Assembly (NCBI GenBank): GCA_021648585.1
Contig: JAKISM010000034.1
Location: forward strand, 1-16,734
Source of the DNA: Devosiaceae bacterium
GTDB taxonomy: Bacteria > Pseudomonadota > Alphaproteobacteria > Rhizobiales > Devosiaceae
DNA: 16,734 nucleotides
Reading direction: 5' to 3'
The notes below the pieces were generated by a model. It saw only the letters and a list, made by a program, of their open reading frames with translations, made no database searches and had not been told where the DNA came from. A program made the translations under genes and the position numbers. Shown piece after piece: positions 7,680 to 14,348 of the stretch. The stretch's first letter is position 1. Each line of letters starts with the position of its first letter.

Positions 7680-7714
7680 AGCGAGTTGGCAACGTAAGAA
7701 TAACGAAAGAAAAA

Positions 7715-9274
7715 TCATTGCGCCATCACCTTTTTTTGTGACGAGCTGACACTAGAATTTTCCCCATGCACACCACCCATAAGCAAGCCAATTTCTTCAA
7801 TGCTCATTACGCCCACTTTTTGCTTTTGCGAAAGCGTGCCTTCATTTATTATTGCCAAACTATCGCAAAGCTCCAACAACTCATCTAAATCTTGTGAAAT
7901 AATAACAATGGCCGCCCCGCCCTTTGCTAAATCAATCAACGCCTGATGAATAGCGCTAGCAGCTCCCGCATCAACCCCCCAAGTTGGTTGCGAAACTACC
8001 AAAACATCTGGCACTTGCAATATTTCACGACCCATAATGAATTTTTGCAAATTCCCCCCAGAAAGCGAAGAGGCGCTTGCGCCGTGACCTGTAGTCATTA
8101 CGTTAAATTCATCGATAATTTTTGTAGTAAATTGCTTGGCGCTTTTAGCATTTATCATGCCAGCCCTTACCATATTTTGTCGATTGCGAGCCGTAAGAAT
8201 AGCATTATCATTCAAGCTAAATTCTGGAACTGCTGCATGTCCGTGCCGCTCTTCTGGCACTGCGCAAAGCCCGTGTTTTCGTCGCTCCTTTGCGCTCATA
8301 TTGCCAATTTCAATATTATTCATGCTGATTTTTGCTTTATCTTTAAGCAATATTTCACCACTTAAAACTAGCTGCAATTCATTTTGCCCATTACCAGCAA
8401 CACCCGCAATTCCTAAAATTTCACCCCTATAAACATCAAAGGAAATATCTTTAAGACTTACACCAAAATCACCAGCCCCCTTAAGGGACAGATTATTTAC
8501 ACTAAAGCCAATTTCTGAAAAATCTTTAGACTTAACCTTATTAATTGCTTGCAACGATGTTCCTATCATCATTGCTGCCATAGTTTTGGCGGTTTCTTTT
8601 TTTGGATCGCATGTAGCAACCACCTTGCCGCCCCGCAAAATTGTTGCACTATCGCAAAGCTCCTTTATCTCATCTAATTTATGAGAAATATATAATATTG
8701 AACAACCATCAGAGCTGAGTTGGCGCAAAACATTAAATAATTGCGCAACCTCTTGCGGTGTTAAAACCGAAGTTGGCTCGTCCATAATAAGCAATTTTGG
8801 ATTTAATAAAAGCGCCCGCACAATTTCGATACGTTGACGCTCACCAACCCCCAAAGTCGAAACAACACGCTTTGGATCAAGCGATAATCCGTATTTTTGC
8901 ATAATATTTACAACTTTTTCCTCAAGCGCTTTTTTGGACATTTTTTCGTCCATACCAAGCGCAATATTTTCAAGCACATTCATTGCTTCAAATAATGAAA
9001 AATGCTGAAATACCATGCCAATACCAAGCGCACGCGCGGCTTTTGGATTAGCAATATTCATTGGCTTACCATTCCAAGAAATAGTGCCCTCATCTGGCTT
9101 CATAATGCCATAAATCATCTTAACTAAAGTTGATTTTCCAGCACCATTTTCGCCCAAAAGCGCATGGATTTCGCCCTTCTTAATAGAAAAAGAAATATCA
9201 TCATTGGCTAAAACACCAGGGAAAGCTTTTACTATTCCTTCAAGCTCTAAGCGCAAGCCTTGCTCATTATTCAT
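7715..9274 (-). CDS. ABC importer ATPase with two fused nucleotide-binding domains (nucleoside/BMP type)
   Basis: Energises the importer at the cytoplasmic face. The 519-residue protein has two ABC domains. The first has Walker A GENGAGKST (41-49), LGVGERQ signature (141-147), Walker B LLIMDEP (161-167) and H-loop His198. The second is degenerate: GVAGNGQNE in place of Walker A (291-299), a good LSGGNLQ signature (404-410), VLVVSQPT where Walker B should carry Asp-Glu (424-431) and Gln461 at the H-loop position. This asymmetry is usual in the NupO/YufO and sugar RbsA-like families, so only one site is likely to hydrolyse ATP. QHFSLFEAMNVLENIALG is typical of the nucleoside branch. The start at 9274 follows GAGGGAGGG, a strong ribosome binding site, 22 bases after xdhC, so it continues the xdh transcript. 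Confidence 0.94.
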   Translation of the reverse strand: MNNEQGLRLELEGIVKAFPGVLANDDISFSIKKGEIHALLGENGAGKSTLVKMIYGIMKPDEGTISWNGKPMNIANPKAARALGIGMVFQHFSLFEAMNVLENIALGMDEKMSKKALEEKVVNIMQKYGLSLDPKRVVSTLGVGERQRIEIVRALLLNPKLLIMDEPTSVLTPQEVAQLFNVLRQLSSDGCSILYISHKLDEIKELCDSATILRGGKVVATCDPKKETAKTMAAMMIGTSLQAINKVKSKDFSEIGFSVNNLSLKGAGDFGVSLKDISFDVYRGEILGIAGVAGNGQNELQLVLSGEILLKDKAKISMNNIEIGNMSAKERRKHGLCAVPEERHGHAAVPEFSLNDNAILTARNRQNMVRAGMINAKSAKQFTTKIIDEFNVMTTGHGASASSLSGGNLQKFIMGREILQVPDVLVVSQPTWGVDAGAASAIHQALIDLAKGGAAIVIISQDLDELLELCDSLAIINEGTLSQKQKVGVMSIEEIGLLMGGVHGENSSVSSSQKKVMAQ

Positions 9275-9296
9275 TAAAGCCCTCCCTCAAGCACTT

Positions 9297-10100
9297 TTAA
9301 TAAAGTTTGCCGATTATTTCACTAAGAGTCAAAGCCGCAATTATATTAGGACGTTTATCCCCAACCTCATTGCCCCCTATTGGGCAAGTTAATTTTGCTA
9401 ATTGTTGATTTGTCCCAGCATTTTTAATAAACCAGCTTTCAAATTTTTTCTTCTTAGTTTTCGATCCAATCATACCAACATATTTTGCCGCATTTATTTT
9501 AAGGATTTCGCTCAAAATTAAAAAATCTAATTCATGGTCATGAGTAAAAACAACAAAGGCGCTATTAGGTTTTGCGGCTCGTACAATGGCCTCTGGCAAC
9601 GGGCTTATAATCAATTCAATATTAGCAATATTATCTGGCGCTAGGTTTTGCCGACTATCAATAAGCGTGGTTTTATAGGGCATGTGCGCCAAAAGATTAG
9701 CCAGCGCAATCCCAACATGCCCAGCGCCAAATAAATATATACAAGGCCATGTTTCTTCTTGCTTTTTTGTTTCTTTTAATAATTTTTGAGATATATTTTC
9801 ATCAATTAATTCTAACTTTAACTTTACAAACCCACCACAACATTGCTGGCTTTTTATTCCCAAACTTATTTCTAATTCTTGCTCGATTTGCCTATTTTTA
9901 AGCATTATTTGCGCTTTTTCTATTGCGCTAAATTCAAGCTTTCCGCCCCCTATTGTGCCGATTGACTTTTGTGAGCTAACCAACATTTTAGCGTCGATAT
10001 CTCTTGGGGTTGAGCCTTTTACTTGTTTTACACTAACTAAAATAACAGATTTATTTTGTGCTAAAAACTGCTCAATTTTTGCCGTTCTTAATTCCATCAT
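9297..10100 (-). CDS. xdhC: Xanthine dehydrogenase accessory protein XdhC
   Basis: XdhC binds molybdenum cofactor, promotes its sulfuration and inserts it into the XdhB subunit; it is not part of the finished enzyme. The 267-residue protein has the N-terminal XdhC/CoxI domain with KGSTPRDIDAKMLV (28-41), TIGGGKLE (49-56) and QQCCGG (85-90). A C-terminal Rossmann domain follows, with LFGAGHVG (123-130), THDHELD (186-192) and VGMIGSKTKK (208-217). CPIGGNEVGDKRPNIIAA near the end is the usual C-terminal signature. The ATG overlaps the xdhB stop by one base (TAATG); a second Met directly follows and either could initiate. Its position straight after xdhAB is the classic order and supports xdhAB being a true molybdenum xanthine dehydrogenase. 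Confidence 0.95.
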   Translation of the reverse strand: MMELRTAKIEQFLAQNKSVILVSVKQVKGSTPRDIDAKMLVSSQKSIGTIGGGKLEFSAIEKAQIMLKNRQIEQELEISLGIKSQQCCGGFVKLKLELIDENISQKLLKETKKQEETWPCIYLFGAGHVGIALANLLAHMPYKTTLIDSRQNLAPDNIANIELIISPLPEAIVRAAKPNSAFVVFTHDHELDFLILSEILKINAAKYVGMIGSKTKKKKFESWFIKNAGTNQQLAKLTCPIGGNEVGDKRPNIIAALTLSEIIGKLY

Positions 10101-12400
10101 TAAAGCATTTCATTTTTTAGACGCTCAATGCTCATTAAGATATTTTCACTAGTTGCTGGTGTGTTTAATCTTGGGCAAATTTCATAATTTGCAACAGAAG
10201 CTATCGCCATAGAAATCGCCTCTAAAACTGAAATCGCTAACATAAGAGGCGGCTCGCCAACTGCTTTTGAGCGCTTAATTGTATTGGCAGGGTTCTTTGA
10301 CCAGCTAGCCAATTTTACATTAAACTCTTTTGCAATATCGCTAGCTAGTGGAATTTTATAAGTTGAGGGAGAAAACGTCCATAATTTTCCATGCTCGTCC
10401 CACGCCAATTCCTCTGAAGTAAGCCAACCAGAACCTTGCACAAAACCGCCCTCTATTTGTCCAATATCAAGCGCCTCATTTAGCGAATTACCAACATCGT
10501 GCAATATATCAACCCGCTCAATAGTGCTTTGCCCCGTTAATAAATCTATACTCACTTCAGAAACCGCCGCCCCATAAGAAAAATAATAAAATGGATTGCC
10601 CTTGCCCTTTTCTCTATCCCAATGAATATCTGGAGTTTTATAAAAGCCACTATCAAATAATTGCACCCGTGCCAAATAAGCCTGATTGATAAATTCAGCA
10701 AAACTTAAAACCTTGCTCCCAACCATTACCTCACCATTGGCAAAACTAATATCTTTTTGCTGGCACTTATATTTTTTGGCAGCAAATTCAACTAAACGTT
10801 GTTTGATTTTATCAATAGCATTTTGCGCCGCCATTGCGTTTAGATCTGATCCAGAAGAAGCAGCAGTTGCAGAAGTGTTGGCTATTTTATCGGTTGCTGT
10901 TGCACTGATTTTTACATCGCTTAAATCAACCCCAAAACCACTGGCAACAATTTGCGCCACTTTAGTATAAAGCCCCTGCCCCATTTCTATACCACCATGA
11001 TTTAGCATGATTGAGCCATCACGATAAATATGAATAAGCGCCCCTGCCTGATTATACCAAGTTGCGGTAAAAGAGATGCCAAATTTTACTGGCGTAAGAG
11101 CAATGCCTTTTCGGATAAATTGATTATCTCTATTAAATTTAATTATTGCTTTTCGCCGTTTTTGATAATCAGAACTAGTCTCTAATTCATCAACCAAACG
11201 AGCAATAATATTATCTTTTATTGTTTGGTGATAGGGAGTGATATTTCGCTCTTTTGTGCCATAAAAATTCTTCTTGCGAATTTCAAGCGTGTCTTTTTTT
11301 AATTTATAGGCAATTTCCTCAATTACTCGCTCAGCCAAAACCATGCCTTGCGGTCCACCAAAACCACGAAAAGCAGTATTTGAGACCGTGTGAGTTTTTA
11401 ATGGCTGTGATTTAAGTTCAACATTTTCATAAAAATAACAATTATCCGCATGAAACAAAGTTCTATCGGTAATAGGGCCGCTTAAATCAGCCGAAAACCC
11501 ACACCGAGCAGCAAAATTAGCACTTAGCGCATTAATAGTGCCATCATTTTCATAGGCGACATCATAATCAACTAAAAAATCATGCCGTTTGCCAGTAATT
11601 TTTATATCATCTTCTCTATTTGGGCGAAGTTTCACCGCTTTGCCTGTTTTTTTAGCGGCCAATGCAGCAACCACCGCAAATAGGTTACTTTGCGTTTCTT
11701 TGCCGCCAAACGCCCCCCCAACTCTTCTATTTTTAACCACTATCTCGTTACTTGATACATCAAGCGCATTTGCCACCATTAATTGCACTTCACTTGGGTG
11801 TTGAGTTGAAGAATATATCTCCATTTCATTGTCCTCATGCGGGATTGCCAAAGCAATATGCCCCTCAAGATAAAAATGCTCTTGCCCGCCAATTTGAATT
11901 GATCCTTCAAGCCTATTTTGAGCCTCTTCTAGTGCTTTTTTTGCATTGCCATTTTTTAGTGTCATGGAGGAAGCAACTTGCTCGCCTCCCTCTTCAAGAG
12001 CGCTGGCAATATCTATTTTTGCTGGAAGTTCCTTATATTTTATCTTTGCAAATTTTGCAGCCTTCATTGCCTCAAGACGGGTTTTTGCCACCACCGCAAA
12101 AATTGCTTGCGAATGAAATTCTATTAGCTTTTGTGCAAATATAGGATCATCAAATAAGTGCATTGGACTAACATCATTAACCCCGATAATATCCCTAGCG
12201 CTTAAAGTGCAAATAACCCCATTAGCTTTTTCAACTTCGCTTAAATCAAGTTCCTCAATTTCGCCATGCGCAATAGTGCTTAATCCCAAATAGGCGTGCA
12301 ATAATCCTTTTGGCTCAACCATATCATCAATAAAAACTGCCTCGCCGCTTACATGTTTTATAGCGCTATCATGCGCAACTTCTTTATTTTTATTGCTCAT
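10100..12400 (-). CDS. xdhB: Xanthine dehydrogenase, molybdenum-binding large subunit
   Basis: Carries the molybdopterin site where xanthine (and hypoxanthine) is hydroxylated to urate in the cytoplasm. From the ATG at 12400 the protein has 766 residues, close to the Rhodobacter XdhB. Substrate-site residues are present: Glu235 in GGAFGGKETQ, Arg313 in DRTLFHADNCY and catalytic Glu716 in KAVGEPPLML. The Glu-Arg distance of 78 equals that of bovine Glu802-Arg880, which favours xanthine dehydrogenase over aldehyde or CO oxidases. FRGFGGPQ, GGIEMGQGLYTKVAQ and ATAASSGSD are cofactor-contact motifs. The frame opens 26 codons earlier (12478), but that extension overlaps xdhA deeply and has no family character. 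GGAG eight bases before 12400 and the N-terminus MSNKNKEVAHDSAIKHVSGE decide the start, which overlaps xdhA by 11 bases. Confidence 0.95.
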   Translation of the reverse strand: MSNKNKEVAHDSAIKHVSGEAVFIDDMVEPKGLLHAYLGLSTIAHGEIEELDLSEVEKANGVICTLSARDIIGVNDVSPMHLFDDPIFAQKLIEFHSQAIFAVVAKTRLEAMKAAKFAKIKYKELPAKIDIASALEEGGEQVASSMTLKNGNAKKALEEAQNRLEGSIQIGGQEHFYLEGHIALAIPHEDNEMEIYSSTQHPSEVQLMVANALDVSSNEIVVKNRRVGGAFGGKETQSNLFAVVAALAAKKTGKAVKLRPNREDDIKITGKRHDFLVDYDVAYENDGTINALSANFAARCGFSADLSGPITDRTLFHADNCYFYENVELKSQPLKTHTVSNTAFRGFGGPQGMVLAERVIEEIAYKLKKDTLEIRKKNFYGTKERNITPYHQTIKDNIIARLVDELETSSDYQKRRKAIIKFNRDNQFIRKGIALTPVKFGISFTATWYNQAGALIHIYRDGSIMLNHGGIEMGQGLYTKVAQIVASGFGVDLSDVKISATATDKIANTSATAASSGSDLNAMAAQNAIDKIKQRLVEFAAKKYKCQQKDISFANGEVMVGSKVLSFAEFINQAYLARVQLFDSGFYKTPDIHWDREKGKGNPFYYFSYGAAVSEVSIDLLTGQSTIERVDILHDVGNSLNEALDIGQIEGGFVQGSGWLTSEELAWDEHGKLWTFSPSTYKIPLASDIAKEFNVKLASWSKNPANTIKRSKAVGEPPLMLAISVLEAISMAIASVANYEICPRLNTPATSENILMSIERLKNEML

Positions 12401-13823
12401 GTTTTTGCTCCGTAAAGAACTTATAAAGCAGGTTTTGCGCCAAGAGCATTCGATATTGGGCGCTAGAGCGCACATCATCTATCGGCGCAAAATCATTTGG
12501 CAATTCCAGACTAGCTTTTTTGATGTTTTCTTCGTTAAATGTTTTCCCTTCAAGAGCTTTTTCTGTTTCCTCAGCTCGGCTTGGTTTTGCCGCCATGCCA
12601 CCAAAGGCAAAAATTGCTTTTGTAATTTTCTTGTTCTCTATCTCTAGCTTAAAGGCGGCACAGACAGTTGAAATATCCTCATATTTTCGTTTAGAAATTT
12701 TATAAATAGCGTGTTTTTCATTTTCTTTAATGAAAGGAATAAATATGCTTTTTATAAATTCGCCTTTTTGTAAATCTTGTTTCCCATAAGCAATATAAAA
12801 ATCTTCAAGCAAAATAGTGCGCTCAATTTTGCCATTTACTAAATTCAATTTTGCCCCAAGTGCAATAAAAGCAGGCGCTAAATCTCCAATGGGCGAGCCA
12901 TTAGCAATATTACCGCCCAATGTTCCCATATTTCTAATTTGATTACCGCCAATTTGCACCCAAAATTCACTTAAATGTGGGAAATGTTTTGCTATCATTT
13001 CAAAGCCTTCAGAATATGTAACACAAGCGCCAAATTCTATACCCTTTGTGCTCTGCGAAATATTTCTCAACTCGCTTAAATTAGCAATAAAAATTATCGG
13101 TGAAATATCCTTATGTGCAACATTTACCCACAGCCCAATATCGCTTGAGCCAGCAAGAATTGTCGCATTTGGACTTTGCTCTAACAATAAAACTAAGTCA
13201 GCAATATCTTGGGGAATAAAAAACTCACCCTTTTCGCTAATTATTTCAACCCTATTGCCATCAAACATATTATTAAGTTTTTGCTCTATTTCCTCACGTT
13301 GTTTAAGCAAAATATCGTTCTGTAAGCCGCCACTTTTACTAAGCGATAAAGCCGCTTTAATAATAGGTGCATAACCAGTGCAACGGCATAGGTTTCCCTG
13401 CAAGGCTTTTTCTATTTCATACTTGTTGGCATTTGGATCTTTGAGCAATAAAGCATAAAGCGACATAATAATACCCGGTGTGCAAAAGCCGCATTGCGAA
13501 CCATGATATTCAACCATTGCTTGTTGGATAGGGTGCAAAACATCATTTCTTTTAAGATGCTCAATCGTTATAATATGGCAAAGATCAAGCGAGGGGACAA
13601 ACCTAATACAAGCGTTTACGCTCTCATAAATAAGCCTGCCCGCAACCAATTTACCAACCAGCACAGTACAAGCACCGCAATCGCCCTCATTACAACCCTC
13701 TTTTGTGCCTATCAAATCTTTATTTAAGCGCAAATAATCAAGCAAGCTAAGATCTGGCGACAAGTCTTTTAGGCGAACTTCTTCATCATTAAGCAAAAAT
13801 CTTATTTGATTGCGCACCCCCAT
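12390..13823 (-). CDS. xdhA: Xanthine dehydrogenase, FeS/FAD small subunit
   Basis: Passes electrons from the molybdenum centre through two [2Fe-2S] clusters to FAD and then NAD+. The 477-residue protein has a ferredoxin-like domain with Cys44, Cys49, Cys52 and Cys72 (KEGCNEGDCGACTVLVG). A helical domain follows with the second cluster, Cys111, Cys114, Cys146 and Cys148 (QCGFCTPGI, GNLCRCTGYAP). From about residue 180 there is an FAD domain with ILAGSSDIGLWV and IGGNQIRNMGTLGGNIANGS, and then a CO-dehydrogenase flavoprotein C-terminal domain. All cluster ligands are intact. The ATG overlaps the uraH stop by one base (TAATG), with GGGG as a modest ribosome binding site inside uraH, so translation probably depends on coupling. 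Confidence 0.95.
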   Translation of the reverse strand: MGVRNQIRFLLNDEEVRLKDLSPDLSLLDYLRLNKDLIGTKEGCNEGDCGACTVLVGKLVAGRLIYESVNACIRFVPSLDLCHIITIEHLKRNDVLHPIQQAMVEYHGSQCGFCTPGIIMSLYALLLKDPNANKYEIEKALQGNLCRCTGYAPIIKAALSLSKSGGLQNDILLKQREEIEQKLNNMFDGNRVEIISEKGEFFIPQDIADLVLLLEQSPNATILAGSSDIGLWVNVAHKDISPIIFIANLSELRNISQSTKGIEFGACVTYSEGFEMIAKHFPHLSEFWVQIGGNQIRNMGTLGGNIANGSPIGDLAPAFIALGAKLNLVNGKIERTILLEDFYIAYGKQDLQKGEFIKSIFIPFIKENEKHAIYKISKRKYEDISTVCAAFKLEIENKKITKAIFAFGGMAAKPSRAEETEKALEGKTFNEENIKKASLELPNDFAPIDDVRSSAQYRMLLAQNLLYKFFTEQKHEQ

Positions 13824-14185
13824 TAGCTACCCCGATAGGTGGAATATCCATAGGGCGAAACTAGCAACGGCACATGATAATGCGCTTTTGCATCTGATAG
13901 TGTAAAACGCACAGGAACTATATCTAAAAACTGTCCATTTTTTAGATTAGCATCAATATTTGCAAAATAATCACTGACATAAAACAATAATTCATATGTG
14001 CCCAGCTTAAAACTTTCCTTTGCTAAAAGAGGTTTTTCACAACGCCCATCTTGGTTGGTTGTTGCCTCAATAAGCAGATTTTTATTTTCCCCCTGAATTT
14101 CAAATAGCTCAATCTTCATATTAGCAGCAGGAGAGCCGCTCATTGTATCCAGCACATGCGTTGTTAAATAACCTATATTTGTCAT
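13823..14185 (-). CDS. uraH: 5-hydroxyisourate hydrolase
   Basis: Hydrolyses 5-hydroxyisourate, the PuuD product, to OHCU. The 120-residue protein is a transthyretin-fold enzyme of full length. It has the N-terminal signature LTTHVLDTMSGSPA with His10, then Arg48 (DGRCEKPL), His104 (HYHVPLL) and the diagnostic C-terminal tetrapeptide YRGS that separates these enzymes from true transthyretins. There is no signal peptide, so it acts in the cytoplasm, unlike the exported enterobacterial version. It is the first gene of the leftward operon; AGGGGA lies a few bases before the ATG, and a minus-strand TATAAT at 14205-14210 lies close upstream. The enzyme for the next step (UraD) is encoded on the opposite side of the shared control region. 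Confidence 0.96.
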   Translation of the reverse strand: MTNIGYLTTHVLDTMSGSPAANMKIELFEIQGENKNLLIEATTNQDGRCEKPLLAKESFKLGTYELLFYVSDYFANIDANLKNGQFLDIVPVRFTLSDAKAHYHVPLLVSPYGYSTYRGS

Positions 14186-14204
14186 TATTTCCCCTACCTC
14201 TCAT

Positions 14205-14210
14205 ATTATA
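14205..14210 (-). promoter_or_regulatory. Candidate -10 element for the leftward uraH-xdh-importer operon
   Basis: On the minus strand this reads TATAAT, a perfect sigma-70-type -10, about 20 bases before the uraH ATG. The hexamer 17 bases upstream (TAGTAT, 14228-14233) matches TTGACA poorly, so the promoter might need an activator. Such hexamers arise easily in AT-rich DNA. Confidence 0.4.
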
Positions 14211-14292
14211 CGATTCATCAAAATAGAATACTACTCAAAATATCAAAAATACTAGCGATTTTTTACCTTTTGGTCTATTTTTTTCAAATCAC

Positions 14293-14321
14293 TTGTAAGC
14301 TTTATATTTAAGGCGCATATT
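14293..14321 (+). promoter_or_regulatory. Candidate promoter for the rightward puuE-uraD operon
   Basis: TTGTAA (14293-14298) and CATATT (14316-14321) are separated by 17 bases and each matches the sigma-70 consensus at four of six positions. Transcription would begin near 14328 and give a leader of about 21 bases containing the GGAG ribosome binding site. The -10 candidate lies inside the 16-base palindrome, so a protein bound there would block RNA polymerase. Confidence 0.35.
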
Positions 14322-14330
14322 AGAATATGC
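14315..14330. promoter_or_regulatory. Perfect 16-base palindrome, operator candidate
   Basis: GCATATTAGAATATGC has two perfect 7-base arms around AG, and lies 18 bases before the chosen puuE-uraD start. Its size and two-fold symmetry suit a dimeric regulator. I do not recognise it as the known site of any specific regulator, and part of its symmetry could be due to the high AT content. Confidence 0.45.
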
Positions 14331-14348
14331 AATATAATGGAGTATCTC

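Larger units (their letters stand above)
7550..7714. other. Repeat-filled spacer inside the importer operon
   Basis: This 165-base gap separates the ATPase and first permease genes. It contains an 8-base inverted repeat at 7561-7587, a 23-base-arm palindrome at 7623-7679 and, between them, a degenerate half copy of the latter (CTCTGAGCATAGCC around 7601-7614). No start-proximal promoter or coding frame stands out. The rest of the operon has gaps of 40 bases or less, so this looks like an insertion of extragenic palindromes. Confidence 0.75.
14186..14348. promoter_or_regulatory. Divergent control region for the two purine operons
   Basis: This AT-rich, gene-free stretch lies between the divergently read uraH and puuE-uraD. 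It contains a minus-strand -10 candidate (14205-14210), a perfect 16-base palindrome (14315-14330) near the plus-strand start, and possible plus-strand promoter hexamers TTGTAA (14293-14298) and CATATT (14316-14321). Both operons could be controlled from here, although no regulator gene is in the window. Confidence 0.7.

Noticed and set aside
7946..8365. Plus-strand open frame of 139 codons
   Set aside because: It lies wholly inside the ABC ATPase gene on the other strand, has low-complexity composition and no family character; it is an antisense shadow.
7715..9274. Degenerate second Walker A, Walker B and H-loop in the ATPase, as possible gene decay
   Set aside because: This asymmetry is normal for double-domain ATPases of this importer family, and the frame is intact.
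11752..12144. Plus-strand open frame of 130 codons
   Set aside because: Antisense to xdhB, whose motifs are continuous across the region.
14333..14338. Plus-strand TATAAT just before puuE-uraD
   Set aside because: As a -10 it would start transcription near 14345, after the GGAG ribosome binding site, and there is no -35 match at the right distance. It is more likely part of the untranslated leader.
14337..14348. ATG at 14337 as the start of puuE-uraD
   Set aside because: It overlaps the GGAG that serves the ATG at 14349, and the PuuE family N-terminus begins with RYPR right after the second Met.
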